A DNA stretch of 64,000 nucleotides from Bradyrhizobium sp. 195 (lineage in GTDB: Bacteria > Pseudomonadota > Alphaproteobacteria > Rhizobiales > Xanthobacteraceae). The stretch spans positions 7,316,001 to 7,380,000 of the forward strand of contig NZ_CP082161.1 in the NCBI RefSeq assembly GCF_023101665.1, given 5' to 3'. Numbering within the stretch: position 1 is the first letter of the stretch; every line of letters starts with the position of its first letter. The notes under the pieces were generated by a model. That model searched no databases and was not told the origin of the DNA. It worked only from the letters and a program-made list of their open reading frames with translations. The translations under genes and the position numbers were made by a program. Shown here piece after piece: positions 49,456 through 58,213 of the stretch.

Positions 49456-49845
49456 ATGTCCCGTCGCCTGATTTCCACCGGCTCACCGTTCGAGAAAACC
49501 GCCGGCTACAGCCGCGCCGTGATCGACGGCGAGTTCGCCTTCGTCGCGGGAACCACGGGCTATGACTACACCACGATGACGATGCCGGCCGATGTCACGA
49601 GCCAGTCACGCAACTGCTTCAAGACCATCGAAGCTGCCCTGAAGGAGGGCGGTTTCGAGATGGCCGACATCGTCCGCGCGACCTACTACCTCACCGACAT
49701 CAAGGACGCAGATGCGCATTTCGCCGTCTGCGGCGAAGTCCTCGGCGACATCCGCCCAGCCGCAACGCTTCTCGTTGTATCGGCGCTCTACAAGCCCGAG
49801 ATGAAGGTCGAGATCGAAGCCACCGCCAAGCGCCGCAGCGCCTGA
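49456..49845 (+). CDS. RidA-family protein (reactive imine deaminase type)
   Basis: 129 residues from ATG 49456, following a purine-poor leader; the start was chosen since the RidA fold begins here. Motifs: SRAVIDGEFAFVAGTTGYDY, SRNCFKTIEAALKEGGFEMADIVRATYYLTD, and RPAATLLVVSALYKPEMKVEIEATA with the conserved Arg and Glu of the active pocket. RidA proteins hydrolyse reactive enamines/imines. Lies between the GNAT and homospermidine synthase genes and may clean up imines produced by that reaction. Confidence 0.9.
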   Translation: MSRRLISTGSPFEKTAGYSRAVIDGEFAFVAGTTGYDYTTMTMPADVTSQSRNCFKTIEAALKEGGFEMADIVRATYYLTDIKDADAHFAVCGEVLGDIRPAATLLVVSALYKPEMKVEIEATAKRRSA

Positions 49846-49894
49846 TCCACCCCCTCACCCTTTGTCCGTCAGAACGTTCCGGAGAAACCATCCC

Positions 49895-51337
49895 ATGAGC
49901 CCCGCCTCGCAGATCTACGCGAAGATCACCGGTCCCATCGTCATGGTCGGCTTCGGCTCCATCGGCAAAGGCACGTTGCCGCTGATCGAGCGGCATCTCG
50001 ACTACGACAAGTCGCGCGTCACCGTGATCGATCCCAAGGACGAGGGCCGCAAGGCGCATTGCGAGAAGCACAATGTGCGCTTCGTCCAGAAGGCCGTGAC
50101 CAAAGACAATTATCGGGAGTTGCTGACCCCGCTGCTGACCGAAGGCGGCGGCCAGGGCTTTTGCGTCAATCTCTCGGTCGATACCGGCTCCACCGACATC
50201 ATGGAGCTCTGCAACGAGCTCGGCGCGCTCTACATCGACACCGTCAACGAGCCCTGGCTTGGCTTCTATTTCGATTCGTCGAAGGGCCCGGAAGCGCGCT
50301 CCAACTACGCGCTTCGCGAAGCGACGCTGGCCGCCAAGAGGGCGCTCCCCGCAGGCTCGACGACCGCCGTCTCCTGCTGTGGCGCCAATCCCGGCATGGT
50401 CTCGTTTTTCGTCAAGCAGGCGCTGCTCAATGTTGCCGCCGATCTGAAGCTCAATGCGCCCAAGCCGAAGACCAAGGCCGAATGGGCCGACCTGATGCGG
50501 CAAGCCGGCATCAAGGGCATCCACATCGCCGAACGCGACACCCAGCGCTCCAAGAAGCCGAAAGAGCCGGATGTCTTCGTCAACACCTGGTCGGTGGAAG
50601 GTTTTCTGTCGGAGGGCGTGCAGCCGTCCGAGCTCGGCTGGGGCACCCATGAAAAATGGATGCCCGAGAATGCGCGCACCCACGAAGCCGGCTGCGGCGC
50701 CGCCATCTACCTGATGCAGCCCGGCGCCAACACGCGCGTGCGCACTTGGTGTCCGACCCGCGGCGCGCAATATGGCTTCCTCGTCACCCACAACGAGTCG
50801 ATCTCGATCGCCGACTACTTCACGGTGCGTGACGCCTCGGGCACGGCGGTCTATCGGCCGACCTGCCACTACGCCTATCATCCGGCCGACGATGCCGTGC
50901 TGTCGCTGCACGAGATGTTCGGCCGCGCCGCGAAGATGCAGGAAAAGCACCACATCCTCGACGAGAACGAGATCGTCGACGGCATCGACGAACTCGGCGT
51001 GCTGCTGTTCGGCCACGACAACAACGCCTATTGGTACGGCTCGCAGCTCTCCATCGAGGAGACCCGCAGGCTCGCCCCCTACCAGAACGCTACCGGTCTA
51101 CAAGTGACCTCCGCCGTGCTCGGCGGCATGGTGTGGGCGCTGGAAAACCCGAACGAAGGCATCGTCGAAGCCGACGAGATGGATTTCGATCGTCTCCTGG
51201 AAATCCAGCTGCCCTATCTCGGTCCGGTGAAGGGCTTCTACACCGACTGGACGCCGCTGACGGATCGTCCCGGCCTGTTCCCGGAGGACATCGACACGTC
51301 TGATCCGTGGCAGTTCCGGAATATTCTGGTGCGGTGA
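49895..51337 (+). CDS. hss: Homospermidine synthase
   Basis: 480 residues from ATG 49895, with a GGAG site. N-terminal Rossmann fold GPIVMVGFGSIGKGTLPLIERH (about 13-34) binds NAD. Further family blocks: DTGSTDIMELCNELGALYIDTVNEPW, STTAVSCCGANPGMVSFFVKQAL, and GWGTHEKWMPENA. It condenses two putrescines (or spermidine and putrescine) into sym-homospermidine, the main polyamine of rhizobia. Full length for the family. Works downstream of the ornithine decarboxylase at 47448. Confidence 0.95.
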   Translation: MSPASQIYAKITGPIVMVGFGSIGKGTLPLIERHLDYDKSRVTVIDPKDEGRKAHCEKHNVRFVQKAVTKDNYRELLTPLLTEGGGQGFCVNLSVDTGSTDIMELCNELGALYIDTVNEPWLGFYFDSSKGPEARSNYALREATLAAKRALPAGSTTAVSCCGANPGMVSFFVKQALLNVAADLKLNAPKPKTKAEWADLMRQAGIKGIHIAERDTQRSKKPKEPDVFVNTWSVEGFLSEGVQPSELGWGTHEKWMPENARTHEAGCGAAIYLMQPGANTRVRTWCPTRGAQYGFLVTHNESISIADYFTVRDASGTAVYRPTCHYAYHPADDAVLSLHEMFGRAAKMQEKHHILDENEIVDGIDELGVLLFGHDNNAYWYGSQLSIEETRRLAPYQNATGLQVTSAVLGGMVWALENPNEGIVEADEMDFDRLLEIQLPYLGPVKGFYTDWTPLTDRPGLFPEDIDTSDPWQFRNILVR

Positions 51338-51368
51338 GGGACGCGGCGCGTCCCGCTCACCCTCTGCT

Positions 51369-51470
51369 GTCATGCCCCGCGAAGGCGGGGCATCCAGTAC
51401 GCCGCGGCGCCTCAGTTCAATCACTGCAGCCTCTGGAATACTGGATCACCCGCTTTCGCGGGTGATGACA
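51369..51470. repeat. Dispersed palindromic repeat (TGTCATGCCCCGCGAAGGCGG type)
   Basis: TGTCATGCCCCGCGAAGGCGGGGCATCCAGTA at the left is matched by an inverted arm TACTGGATCACCCGC...GGGTGATGACA at the right. A third repeat family, different from those at 19978 and 36381. It lies between convergent genes. Confidence 0.9.
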
Positions 51471-51499
51471 CCGAGTTTGTGGCTGCGAGCGTAGCCCAG

Positions 51500-51832
51500 C
51501 TACTTCTTCTCGATCGGCGGCGCGATCTTCTCGGCCGGAGCCGGAGGCAGTGCCGACTTGGTCGCCGCGCCCTGCGTCTGCGGATCGGGGCGCGCGGGCT
51601 CGGGCGCCGGCGTGGTCGGCCGGTCGCCGCCGGGCTTGGATTCCGCGGGCGTCTTTCCCTGATCGTCGGATGGTGTGCCTTGGAGCGGCGGCGTTGCCTG
51701 CGCCAGTTCCATCCGGCTCTGGGCTCGGATTTGCGCCAGCGACATCCCCGACACCACGACGCCTGCTGCGAACAGCGAACAGGCGATCATCAGGTCGCGT
51801 TTCAGTCTGCGCTTGTCATATTGGCCGGGCAT
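51500..51832 (-). CDS. Hypothetical single-pass membrane protein with Pro-rich tail
   Basis: 110 residues from ATG 51832 (MPGQYDKRRLKRDL); an upstream in-frame Met at 51862 is possible. One hydrophobic helix (about 15-33: LMIACSLFAAGVVVSGMSLA) after a basic N-terminus, so the Pro/Ala/Lys-rich remainder should face the periplasm. No domain is recognised. The low complexity of the tail is typical of exported spacer regions. Confidence 0.65.
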   Translation of the reverse strand: MPGQYDKRRLKRDLMIACSLFAAGVVVSGMSLAQIRAQSRMELAQATPPLQGTPSDDQGKTPAESKPGGDRPTTPAPEPARPDPQTQGAATKSALPPAPAEKIAPPIEKK

Positions 51833-51934
51833 GTCGATCACCGCCTTTGTCCGCGGGATCAACGAGTTTGGCCAGTTGCAGTTCCGTGGCCGGCAAGACG
51901 GGAACCGAACCCCCTGCGCGCCAAAACGCCGCGC

Positions 51935-52651
51935 TCACTCGGTGGTGCTGACTTCCCAGGTGGCGTGGCGCACGCCGGGCAGATGCTGGAGATCCGTCGC
52001 CACCGCGTTCAGTTCGTTCGGATCGACTGCTGTCGCGACCAACTTTGCGACGACCTCGATCAGATCGTCCCCGGTCTCGACCACGTCGATATCGGCCACC
52101 GGATATTTCGCGGCCTCGAGCTTTTCGACGAGACGGTCGCGCATGTCGGGCAAGGCGTCGGCGGCAACCGCGAGCTTGAAATAATAGGTCGCCTCCAGCG
52201 CCTTCTCGTTCAGCGGGATGCGGTTGATGGCATTGACCAGCGGGCGCAGCATCGTGTTGCCGGCGATGACGAACACGGTCAGCGCCGCGGCCTGCGCGAT
52301 CATGTCGGCCCCAGCGCAAGAGCCGACCGCGGCCGAGGCCCACAGCGTCGCAGCGGTGTTGAGGCCCCGGACGTCCATGCCCTGCTTCATGATGACGCCG
52401 GCCCCTAAGAAGCCGATGCCGGAGACGACATAGGCAATCACCCGCACCGCGCCATCGGCACCGTCCAGCTGCATGGCGAGATCGACGAACGCGGCGGCGC
52501 CGACCGCGACCAGCACATTGGTGCGCAGGCCCGCGGTGCGCTGGCGATATTGCCGCTCGGCGCCGATCAGCGTGCCCAGCACGAAGGCCGTGGTCAGGCT
52601 GACCAGCGTGTCCGCGAAGTCAGCAAGCTGGAAGGTGGTGAGAAATCGCAT
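51935..52651 (-). CDS. MgtC/SapB-family membrane protein
   Basis: 238 residues from ATG 52651. Five transmembrane helices form the MgtC domain: VLGTLIGAERQYRQRTAGLRTNVLVAVGAAAFVDLA (about 24-60), SGIGFLGAGVIMKQGMDVRGLNTAATLWASAAVGSCAG (about 77-115). A soluble ACT-like C-terminal domain follows (about 155-238). MgtC proteins act in magnesium limitation and envelope ATPase control; many also carry this C-terminal domain. A repeat lies immediately upstream, so the promoter is either in or beyond it. Confidence 0.9.
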   Translation of the reverse strand: MRFLTTFQLADFADTLVSLTTAFVLGTLIGAERQYRQRTAGLRTNVLVAVGAAAFVDLAMQLDGADGAVRVIAYVVSGIGFLGAGVIMKQGMDVRGLNTAATLWASAAVGSCAGADMIAQAAALTVFVIAGNTMLRPLVNAINRIPLNEKALEATYYFKLAVAADALPDMRDRLVEKLEAAKYPVADIDVVETGDDLIEVVAKLVATAVDPNELNAVATDLQHLPGVRHATWEVSTTE

Positions 52652-52663
52652 GAATGTGAGCTG

Positions 52664-52790
52664 CCGTAGGGTGGGCAAAGCGACTTGTCCGCCGTAGCTC
52701 GAAGAGCGAAGGCGGAAGCGTGCCCACGGCTCCCGTCAAAACAAAAAGATGGTGGGCACGGCGCAAGTGCGCCTTTGCCCACCCTACGGC
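52664..52790. repeat. Dispersed palindromic repeat (GTAGGGTGGGCAAAGCG type)
   Basis: Second copy of the family at 14195, with arms CCGTAGGGTGGGCAAAGCG and CTTTGCCCACCCTACGG. It sits between the WD40 gene end (52806) and the mgtC start (52651), 13 bases before the latter. Confidence 0.93.
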
Positions 52791-52805
52791 CGGAACCATG
52801 ACAGA

Positions 52806-53825
52806 TTAAAGCTCCAGCAGGCCGCCGTCCCCATTTTCATCGGCAAACGCCAGCAGCGTGCCTTTCGCATTCCAGGCCATCGCGGCCACCGGCGGGGTGC
52901 CGTTGCGGCGGACCAGGATCTCCGCGCCGTCCTCCAGCCGCACCATCAGCACGGTGCCGTCGCTGTAGCCGGCGGCGAGGATGTCGTTCTTCGGATGGCA
53001 GGCGACCGCCGCCACGCGCGCCTGAAGCGGTGCGAGCATCGCGGGCTCCTTGCCCATCGGACCGTCCTTGCTGCCGAACGGCCAGACGATGACAGTGTCG
53101 GCACCCGAGGTCGCTAACCCCTTGCCGCCCGCGCTCCACGACATCGAGCGGACGCGACCGGGATAGCCGGTCATGCGCATGTGCCTGTTGTCGGCGAGCC
53201 GCCAGCCGTGCAGCGCCGCCTCGTGCATCGTGGTGACCAGGAACTTGTTGTCCGGGCTGAAGGTGACGCCGAGATGCGAGCCAGCCCAGGGCAGGAATTC
53301 GGCTGATCCCTCCATGTTCGGAAACCACAGCGTCGCGCCGTTGTAATGCGCGATCGCAAGCCGCAGCCCCTTCGGCGCAAACGCAAGCCCGCCGACGGTC
53401 GAGGGCACCTCGAGCGACTTCTCCTCGGCCTTGCCGCTCTTGACGGTCGCGATCTTGCCGGCCGACCAGGCGAAGGCGCCGTCGGGATGCACCGCCACGG
53501 CGTCGATCCAGCGCCGCTTCGGATCCGTGGCGAGCAGCGTCACCTCGCCCTTGGCGTCGAGCGAAACAACCTTGCCGTCGTCGCCGCCCAGGACGAGACG
53601 CTTGCCGTCACTTGCGGTCGAGAGAATGCCGCCACTGTGCACGGCGACATTGGTGATCTCGCCCTTGGCGTCGACGAACACGACGTTCTCCTCGCCGCCG
53701 ACGAAGGCAGCGCGAGGGCCAAGGAAATGCACCGAGGTCACGCCCATGCCGAGCGTAACAGGCTTGACGCGGTCGGTGACGGAGACGATCGAGGCGGAAT
53801 CGGGGGCCGGCGTAAACTCTTTCAT
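52806..53825 (-). CDS. WD40-repeat beta-propeller protein
   Basis: 339 residues from ATG 53825, which shares its A with the TGA of the CobW gene. Seven WD-like blades are visible by spacing (for example IDAVAVHPDGAFAWSAG, GLAFAPKGLRLAIAHYNGATLWFP, GVTFSPDNKFLVTTMHEAALHGWRL, SMSWSAGGKGLATSGADTVIVWPF, AVACHPKNDILAAGYSDGTVLMVRL). No signal peptide. It is the last gene of the zinc operon; a cytosolic scaffold or zinc-responsive partner of the CobW GTPase is a plausible role, but unproven. Confidence 0.87.
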   Translation of the reverse strand: MKEFTPAPDSASIVSVTDRVKPVTLGMGVTSVHFLGPRAAFVGGEENVVFVDAKGEITNVAVHSGGILSTASDGKRLVLGGDDGKVVSLDAKGEVTLLATDPKRRWIDAVAVHPDGAFAWSAGKIATVKSGKAEEKSLEVPSTVGGLAFAPKGLRLAIAHYNGATLWFPNMEGSAEFLPWAGSHLGVTFSPDNKFLVTTMHEAALHGWRLADNRHMRMTGYPGRVRSMSWSAGGKGLATSGADTVIVWPFGSKDGPMGKEPAMLAPLQARVAAVACHPKNDILAAGYSDGTVLMVRLEDGAEILVRRNGTPPVAAMAWNAKGTLLAFADENGDGGLLEL

Positions 53826-54871
53826 CACGAGACGATGCAGCTCTCAAAACCCTTGCGGATCGCCTCTTCCGGCAATTCGCGGCCGATGAAGACGAGGCGG
53901 CTCTCGCGCGGCTCGCCCTCCTTCCACTTCCGCTGATGGTTGCCCTCCAGCATCATGTGGACGCCCTGGAAGACGTAGCGGTCGTCATCGTCGTGGAAGG
54001 CGAGGATGCCCTTGGAGCGCAGGATCTTGCCGCCCTCGACCTGCACCAGGTTCTGGAGCCAGGGCATGAACACGTTGGGATCGAGCGGCTTGTCGGTCTT
54101 GAGCGACAGCGACTGCATGTCCTCGTCGTGATAGTGCTTCAGGCCGTGGCCGTGATCATGGTGGTGATGGTCGTGGCCATGGTGGTGATGATCATGGTCG
54201 TGGTCATGATCGTCGGCCTCGAGAAAATCGGGCTCGATGTCGAGGATGCGGTCGAGGTCGAACGCGCCGCGATCGAGCACGTCGGCCAACGCCACCGAGC
54301 AGCGCTCGGTGCGGTGCAGTTTCGCGTAAGGATTGATGCCGCGGATGCGGGCCTCGACCTCGGCGAGCTCGCCCTTGTTCACGAGATCGGTCTTGTTCAG
54401 AACGATGACGTCGGCAAAGGCGATCTGGTTCTTGGCCTCGGGCGCATCCTTGAGCCGGTCGGACAGCCATTTGGCGTCGGCGACCGTCACGACCGCATCG
54501 AGGCGGGCGTTCTTCTGCACGTCCTCGTCGACGAAGAAGGTCTGAGCGACAGGCGCGGGATCGGCAAGGCCGGTGGTCTCGACGATGATGGCGTCGAACT
54601 TGCCCTTGCGCTTCATCAGGCCGTCCATGATGCGGACGAGGTCGCCGCGCACCGTGCAGCAGATGCAGCCGTTGTTCATCTCGAACACTTCCTCATCGGC
54701 GCCGATGATGAGGTCGTTGTCGATGCCGATCTCGCCGAATTCGTTGACGATGACGGCGTATTTCTTACCGTGGTTTTCCGACAGGATACGGTTCAAGAGC
54801 GTGGTCTTGCCGGCACCGAGATAGCCGGTCAGGACGGTCACGGGAATTTTGGAGGAGGTCGCTTCAGACAT
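53825..54871 (-). CDS. CobW/COG0523-family GTP-binding metallochaperone
   Basis: 348 residues. Walker A GYLGAGKTTLLN (about 16-27), metal-binding GCICC with Cys69, Cys71, Cys72, a GTP-specificity NKTD, and a His/Asp-rich stretch (about 220-245) before the CobW C-terminal domain (LDPNVFMPWLQNL ... GILAFHDDDDRYVFQGVHMMLEG). The GTPases of this family deliver zinc or cobalt to client proteins. Position after znuA, downstream of a Zur-like box, argues for the zinc-responsive ZigA/YciC branch. Confidence 0.93.
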   Translation of the reverse strand: MSEATSSKIPVTVLTGYLGAGKTTLLNRILSENHGKKYAVIVNEFGEIGIDNDLIIGADEEVFEMNNGCICCTVRGDLVRIMDGLMKRKGKFDAIIVETTGLADPAPVAQTFFVDEDVQKNARLDAVVTVADAKWLSDRLKDAPEAKNQIAFADVIVLNKTDLVNKGELAEVEARIRGINPYAKLHRTERCSVALADVLDRGAFDLDRILDIEPDFLEADDHDHDHDHHHHGHDHHHHDHGHGLKHYHDEDMQSLSLKTDKPLDPNVFMPWLQNLVQVEGGKILRSKGILAFHDDDDRYVFQGVHMMLEGNHQRKWKEGEPRESRLVFIGRELPEEAIRKGFESCIVS

Positions 54872-54924
54872 AAGAACTCCGACATCAGGCTTGTTCGCGC
54901 GACGCGAGGCGGGTGGCCCCTGCC

Positions 54925-55794
54925 CTAGTGGTCAAGCGCGCTGGTCAGCGCCTTTATATTGTGCCTGACCATGTCAATGTAAGTGGGTGCAGGCCCCTTT
55001 TCGCCCGTTAAACCGTCCGAAATCAGGGTCCCGCCGACCTTTGCGCCGGTCTCCGCCGCGATCCGCCGGATCAGGCGGTCGTCGCTGATATTCTCCAGGA
55101 ACACGGCCGGGATTTTTTGGGCCTTGATCTGGCCGATGATGGCAGCGATGTCCCGCGCGCTGGGCTCGGTTTCGGTGGAGACGCCCAGGGGGGCGATGAA
55201 CTGGATACCGTATTCGGCTGAAAAATAGCCGAAGGCGTCATGGGTCGAGATCACCTTGCGCCGTTCCGGCGGGATTTTGGCGATGGCGTCCCGGACCTCG
55301 CGGTCCAGCGTTTCGAGCTTTTCCAGATAGGCCTTGGTCTGGGCACCGAAGAATGGCGCGTCATCCGGACTGGCGGCAGCCAGCGCATTGGCGATATCAG
55401 TGACGTAGACCTTGGCGTTGGGGATCGATTGCCAGGCGTGGGGATCGGCGGCCGACCCCAACTTCAGGGGCGTGATGCCGGCGCTCGCAGTCACGACCTT
55501 CGCCTTGCTGCCCGCAGATTGCACGAGACGCGGCAGCCAGCCCTCCAGCCCAAGCCCATTGACGATGACGAGCTTCGCCTCCGCGACCCGCTTCGCATCG
55601 GCTGGCGCCGCCGTGTAGACGTGGACGTCGCCGTCGGCACCGACCAGCGTCGTAACACTGACCCGATCCCCCCCGACATTGCGGACGAAGTCGCCGAGGA
55701 TCGAGAAGCTCGCGACGACGTTGAGCCGCTCCGCGGCGTGGAGCGGCGAGGCGATCAGCAACAGCGCACAAAGCAGGATGATCCGCATCGTCAT
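54925..55794 (-). CDS. znuA: Zinc/manganese ABC transporter substrate-binding protein
   Basis: 289 residues with a signal peptide (about 1-20). Cluster A-I fold with metal ligands His58 (GDVHVY), His119 (DPHAWQS), His185 (STHDAFGYF) and Asp260. The His-rich loop of classical ZnuA proteins is absent, so this is the short form. Start ATG 55794 overlaps the permease stop (ATGA). The operon begins with a Zur-like box and ends with a CobW GTPase, so zinc is the likeliest metal; manganese is possible. Confidence 0.87.
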   Translation of the reverse strand: MTMRIILLCALLLIASPLHAAERLNVVASFSILGDFVRNVGGDRVSVTTLVGADGDVHVYTAAPADAKRVAEAKLVIVNGLGLEGWLPRLVQSAGSKAKVVTASAGITPLKLGSAADPHAWQSIPNAKVYVTDIANALAAASPDDAPFFGAQTKAYLEKLETLDREVRDAIAKIPPERRKVISTHDAFGYFSAEYGIQFIAPLGVSTETEPSARDIAAIIGQIKAQKIPAVFLENISDDRLIRRIAAETGAKVGGTLISDGLTGEKGPAPTYIDMVRHNIKALTSALDH

Positions 55795-56660
55795 GCTTCC
55801 AGATGCCGGCCGGGAAACAATTGCCGGACGATACCGCCGACGCGGCCGAACAGGACGGAGATGATGTAGAGCACCGTCGCCACCAGAATGACCGCGGGAC
55901 CTGACGGCACACGGGTCTGGAACGACAGCACGAGGCCCGCATAGCCCGAGACCGCGGCAGCCACGACAGCGATGCAGATCATGACGGTGAGATCACGCGA
56001 CCAGAACCGCGCGATACCAGCCGGCAGGATCATCAGCCCGACCGCAAGCAAGGTGCCGAGGGCTTGAAAGCCGTTGACGAGGTTGATCACGACGAGCGCG
56101 AGGAAGGCGAGATGCGCAGGACCGCCGGCACGGCTGACGGTCCGCAGGAACAGGGGGTCGACGCTCTCGATCACCAGCGGGCGGTAGATCACGGCGAGCA
56201 CCAGCAGCGTCACGGTGGCGTTGAAAGCCACCACCAGCAGCGTCTGGTCGTCCATCGCGAGGATGTTGCCGAACAGCACGTGCAGCAAATCGATATTGGT
56301 GCCCTTGATCGAGACAATGGTGACGCCGAGTGCCAACGAGGCCAGATAGAAGGTCGCGAGCGAAGCGTCCTCCTTCAGCCCCGTCGAGCGCGCGACCACG
56401 CCGGCAAGGATCGCGACCGCAAAGCCGGCGATCAGGCCGCCCGCCGTCATCGCAAACAGATTGAGGCCGGAGAGCAGGAAACCGACCGCGGCGCCGGGCA
56501 GGATCGCATGCGCCATGGCGTCGCCAACGAGGCTCATCCGCCGCAGCATCAGGAACACGCCAATCGGCGCGCCGGCCAGCGACAGGGCGATCACGGCGGC
56601 AAGCGCCCGCCGCATGAACTCGAATTCGGTGAACGGGCCGATCAGCGCGTCATAGACCAT
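55791..56660 (-). CDS. znuB: Metal ABC transporter permease (ABC-3 family)
   Basis: 289 residues with about eight transmembrane helices. The ABC-3 family text is LMLRRMSLVGDAMAHAILPGAAVGFLLSG (about 37-65), and the helical hairpin touching the ATPase is GFQALGTLLAVGLMILPAGIARF (about 205-227). Six bases separate the ATPase stop from its ATG. It forms the membrane channel of the zinc importer with 54925 and 56667. Confidence 0.92.
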   Translation of the reverse strand: MVYDALIGPFTEFEFMRRALAAVIALSLAGAPIGVFLMLRRMSLVGDAMAHAILPGAAVGFLLSGLNLFAMTAGGLIAGFAVAILAGVVARSTGLKEDASLATFYLASLALGVTIVSIKGTNIDLLHVLFGNILAMDDQTLLVVAFNATVTLLVLAVIYRPLVIESVDPLFLRTVSRAGGPAHLAFLALVVINLVNGFQALGTLLAVGLMILPAGIARFWSRDLTVMICIAVVAAAVSGYAGLVLSFQTRVPSGPAVILVATVLYIISVLFGRVGGIVRQLFPGRHLEA

Positions 56661-56666
56661 CTGTGA

Positions 56667-57425
56667 TCACGCCGCCCGCGAGCGTCCGTCCTCGGCGCAG
56701 GCCGTGGCACTGTCGTCAAAAGCCTCGCACATGCGCATCGCGACCAGCAGGTTCTCCGGCGTCAACACCTCCGCCGTCGGTCCCCATGCCACGGGGCCAC
56801 GCGCCAGCACCAGGGTCTGGCTGAAATGGTTGCGCACCATCTCCATGTCGTGCAGCGCGGCCAGCACGGTGCGGCCCTCTCCTTGCCACTGCTTCACGAG
56901 CGCGAGCAGATCGGTTGTGGTTTTGCTGTCGATGGCGTTGAAGGGCTCGTCGAGCACGATGAGCGCAGCATCCTGAAGCAGCACGCGTGCGAACAGCACG
57001 CGCTGCATCTGACCGCCCGAGAGGGTGCCGATCGGGCGGTTCTCGAAACCATTGAGGCCAACGGACGCGATCGCGCGCAGAATCTTCCCTCGCGCGGCCT
57101 TGCCGATGCCGCCAAACAGGCCGGCGTCGCGCCACAACCCGGTGCCGACGAAATCGAACACCGAGATCGGAAAGCTGCGGTCGATCTCCGCGCTCTGCGG
57201 CAGATAGGCGATGTCCCTGCTATCAAGCCCGCCGAGATGGATGCTGCCGTCGAGCGGCTTGAGGATACCGACGATGCCGCGCAGCAGGGTCGACTTGCCC
57301 GCGCCGTTCGGGCCGATCACGGCGACCAGCGCGCCTCGTGCGACTTCGCCATTGAGATGGTGCACGGCCGGGTGCCGGTCGTAACCAAGCGTGACGTTGC
57401 GGAATGCCAGCTGTGCCACGGTCAC
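56667..57425 (-). CDS. znuC: Metal ABC transporter ATP-binding protein
   Basis: 252 residues from GTG 57425, which overlaps the His-rich gene's stop (GTGA). Walker A GPNGAGKST with Lys44, signature LSGGQMQRV, Walker B LIVLDEPF, and switch His in LAALHDMEM. Drives zinc uptake together with the permease at 55791 and the binding protein at 54925. Confidence 0.94.
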   Translation of the reverse strand: MTVAQLAFRNVTLGYDRHPAVHHLNGEVARGALVAVIGPNGAGKSTLLRGIVGILKPLDGSIHLGGLDSRDIAYLPQSAEIDRSFPISVFDFVGTGLWRDAGLFGGIGKAARGKILRAIASVGLNGFENRPIGTLSGGQMQRVLFARVLLQDAALIVLDEPFNAIDSKTTTDLLALVKQWQGEGRTVLAALHDMEMVRNHFSQTLVLARGPVAWGPTAEVLTPENLLVAMRMCEAFDDSATACAEDGRSRAA

Positions 57426-57670
57426 CTCATCGCCAGGAAGACCACGCCCCAGAGCACGGCACAGACGGCGAGCGCGGCCGCAAGGCGCGCGGCCATGGTC
57501 ATGCGCAGGATCGACCAGGGCGCCGCCTGGGCAGGATGCGGCGAGGCTGCATCGTGGACATGGGCGTGGGTGTGGTCGTGCCCGTGCGAATGCCCGTGGT
57601 CATGGGAATGACCTTGGGAATGGCCATGAACATGGTCTTGATGGTGGGCGTGGGACGCGGCGGGAACCAT
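57422..57670 (-). CDS. Small His-rich membrane peptide, first gene of the zinc operon
   Basis: 82 residues from ATG 57670. The first 46 residues contain 17 His, mostly as His-x-His repeats with Asp, Gly and Ser, and one transmembrane helix follows (about 58-80). It has no recognised family. The Zur-like box is 9 bases upstream of its ATG, and its stop overlaps the znuC start. A metal-binding, membrane-anchored collector or buffer for zinc is a likely role. Its topology (His face inside or outside) cannot be fixed from sequence. Confidence 0.78.
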   Translation of the reverse strand: MVPAASHAHHQDHVHGHSQGHSHDHGHSHGHDHTHAHVHDAASPHPAQAAPWSILRMTMAARLAAALAVCAVLWGVVFLAMR

Positions 57671-57678
57671 GCTAAGAC

Positions 57679-57691
57679 GTTATATTATAAC
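57679..57691. promoter_or_regulatory. Zur-like box GTTATATTATAAC
   Basis: A perfect palindrome GTTATA-T-TATAAC. It matches the Zur operator core (GTTATAnTATAAC) known from proteobacteria. It overlaps a TATAAT-like -10 on the minus strand (57689-57684), so bound Zur would block transcription of the operon starting at 57670. In this AT-poor genome such a site by chance is unlikely. Confidence 0.87.
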
Positions 57692-57712
57692 ATTACGCCT
57701 GTCCACGTCGGG

Positions 57713-58213
57713 TCACGGCTTGCCGATCAACATCGCGATGCCGGCCGCCACGAAGGGGAATGGCACCGATACGGCGCAGCGGAACCAGACGAAACGGGCC
57801 GGCATGAACGGGATTTCCCACAGGATCACCCGCTGGAAGGCGAACAGGGCCCATGCGACGACGTAGGCGACCACCTGGGGCACCCCGCCGCCCGATTTCA
57901 GCGCCACGGTGCCGATCGAGAAGCCGATGACAGGTCCGCCTGGCGTGGCGGCACCGGCGACCACGGCGGATGCGACCCCGAGCCAGCCGCTGTCCGGCCC
58001 GAGCCAGCCTGTGATCACCTCCTGCGGGATGACGGCGGCGATGTAGCCGGAGCCGATCACGCCCAGCGCGATCCGCGGCACGATGTTGATGAAATCCATT
58101 GAGCCTTCGCGCAGCGAGGCCTTGAACACGGCCGGGCCGCGGCGGAAGGCGATCAGGCCGACGCCGAAGACGGAGCCCCACAGCAGGATATCGATGAGAA
58201 GCGCGGCGCTCAC
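57713..58213 (-). CDS. Half-size permease, DUF318/ArsP-like, second of a pair
   Basis: 166 residues from GTG 58213, overlapping the stop of the gene before it (GTGA). Four to five transmembrane helices; the repeat text is PRIALGVIGSGYIAAVIPQEVITGWLGPDSGWLGVASAVVAGAATPGGPVIGFSIG (about 46-102) and YVVAWALFAFQRVILWEIPFMP. The permease family PF03773 has this block twice; here each half is a separate protein. Exports arsenite- or metal-type ions in some relatives. It is close to the Zur box but upstream of it, so it is not under that box. Confidence 0.82.
   Translation of the reverse strand: MSAALLIDILLWGSVFGVGLIAFRRGPAVFKASLREGSMDFINIVPRIALGVIGSGYIAAVIPQEVITGWLGPDSGWLGVASAVVAGAATPGGPVIGFSIGTVALKSGGGVPQVVAYVVAWALFAFQRVILWEIPFMPARFVWFRCAVSVPFPFVAAGIAMLIGKP

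Noticed and set aside
52806..53825. Idea that the WD40 protein is the periplasmic zinc chaperone AztD
   Set aside because: No signal peptide and no obvious His-rich zinc site; its start is fused to the cytosolic CobW gene.
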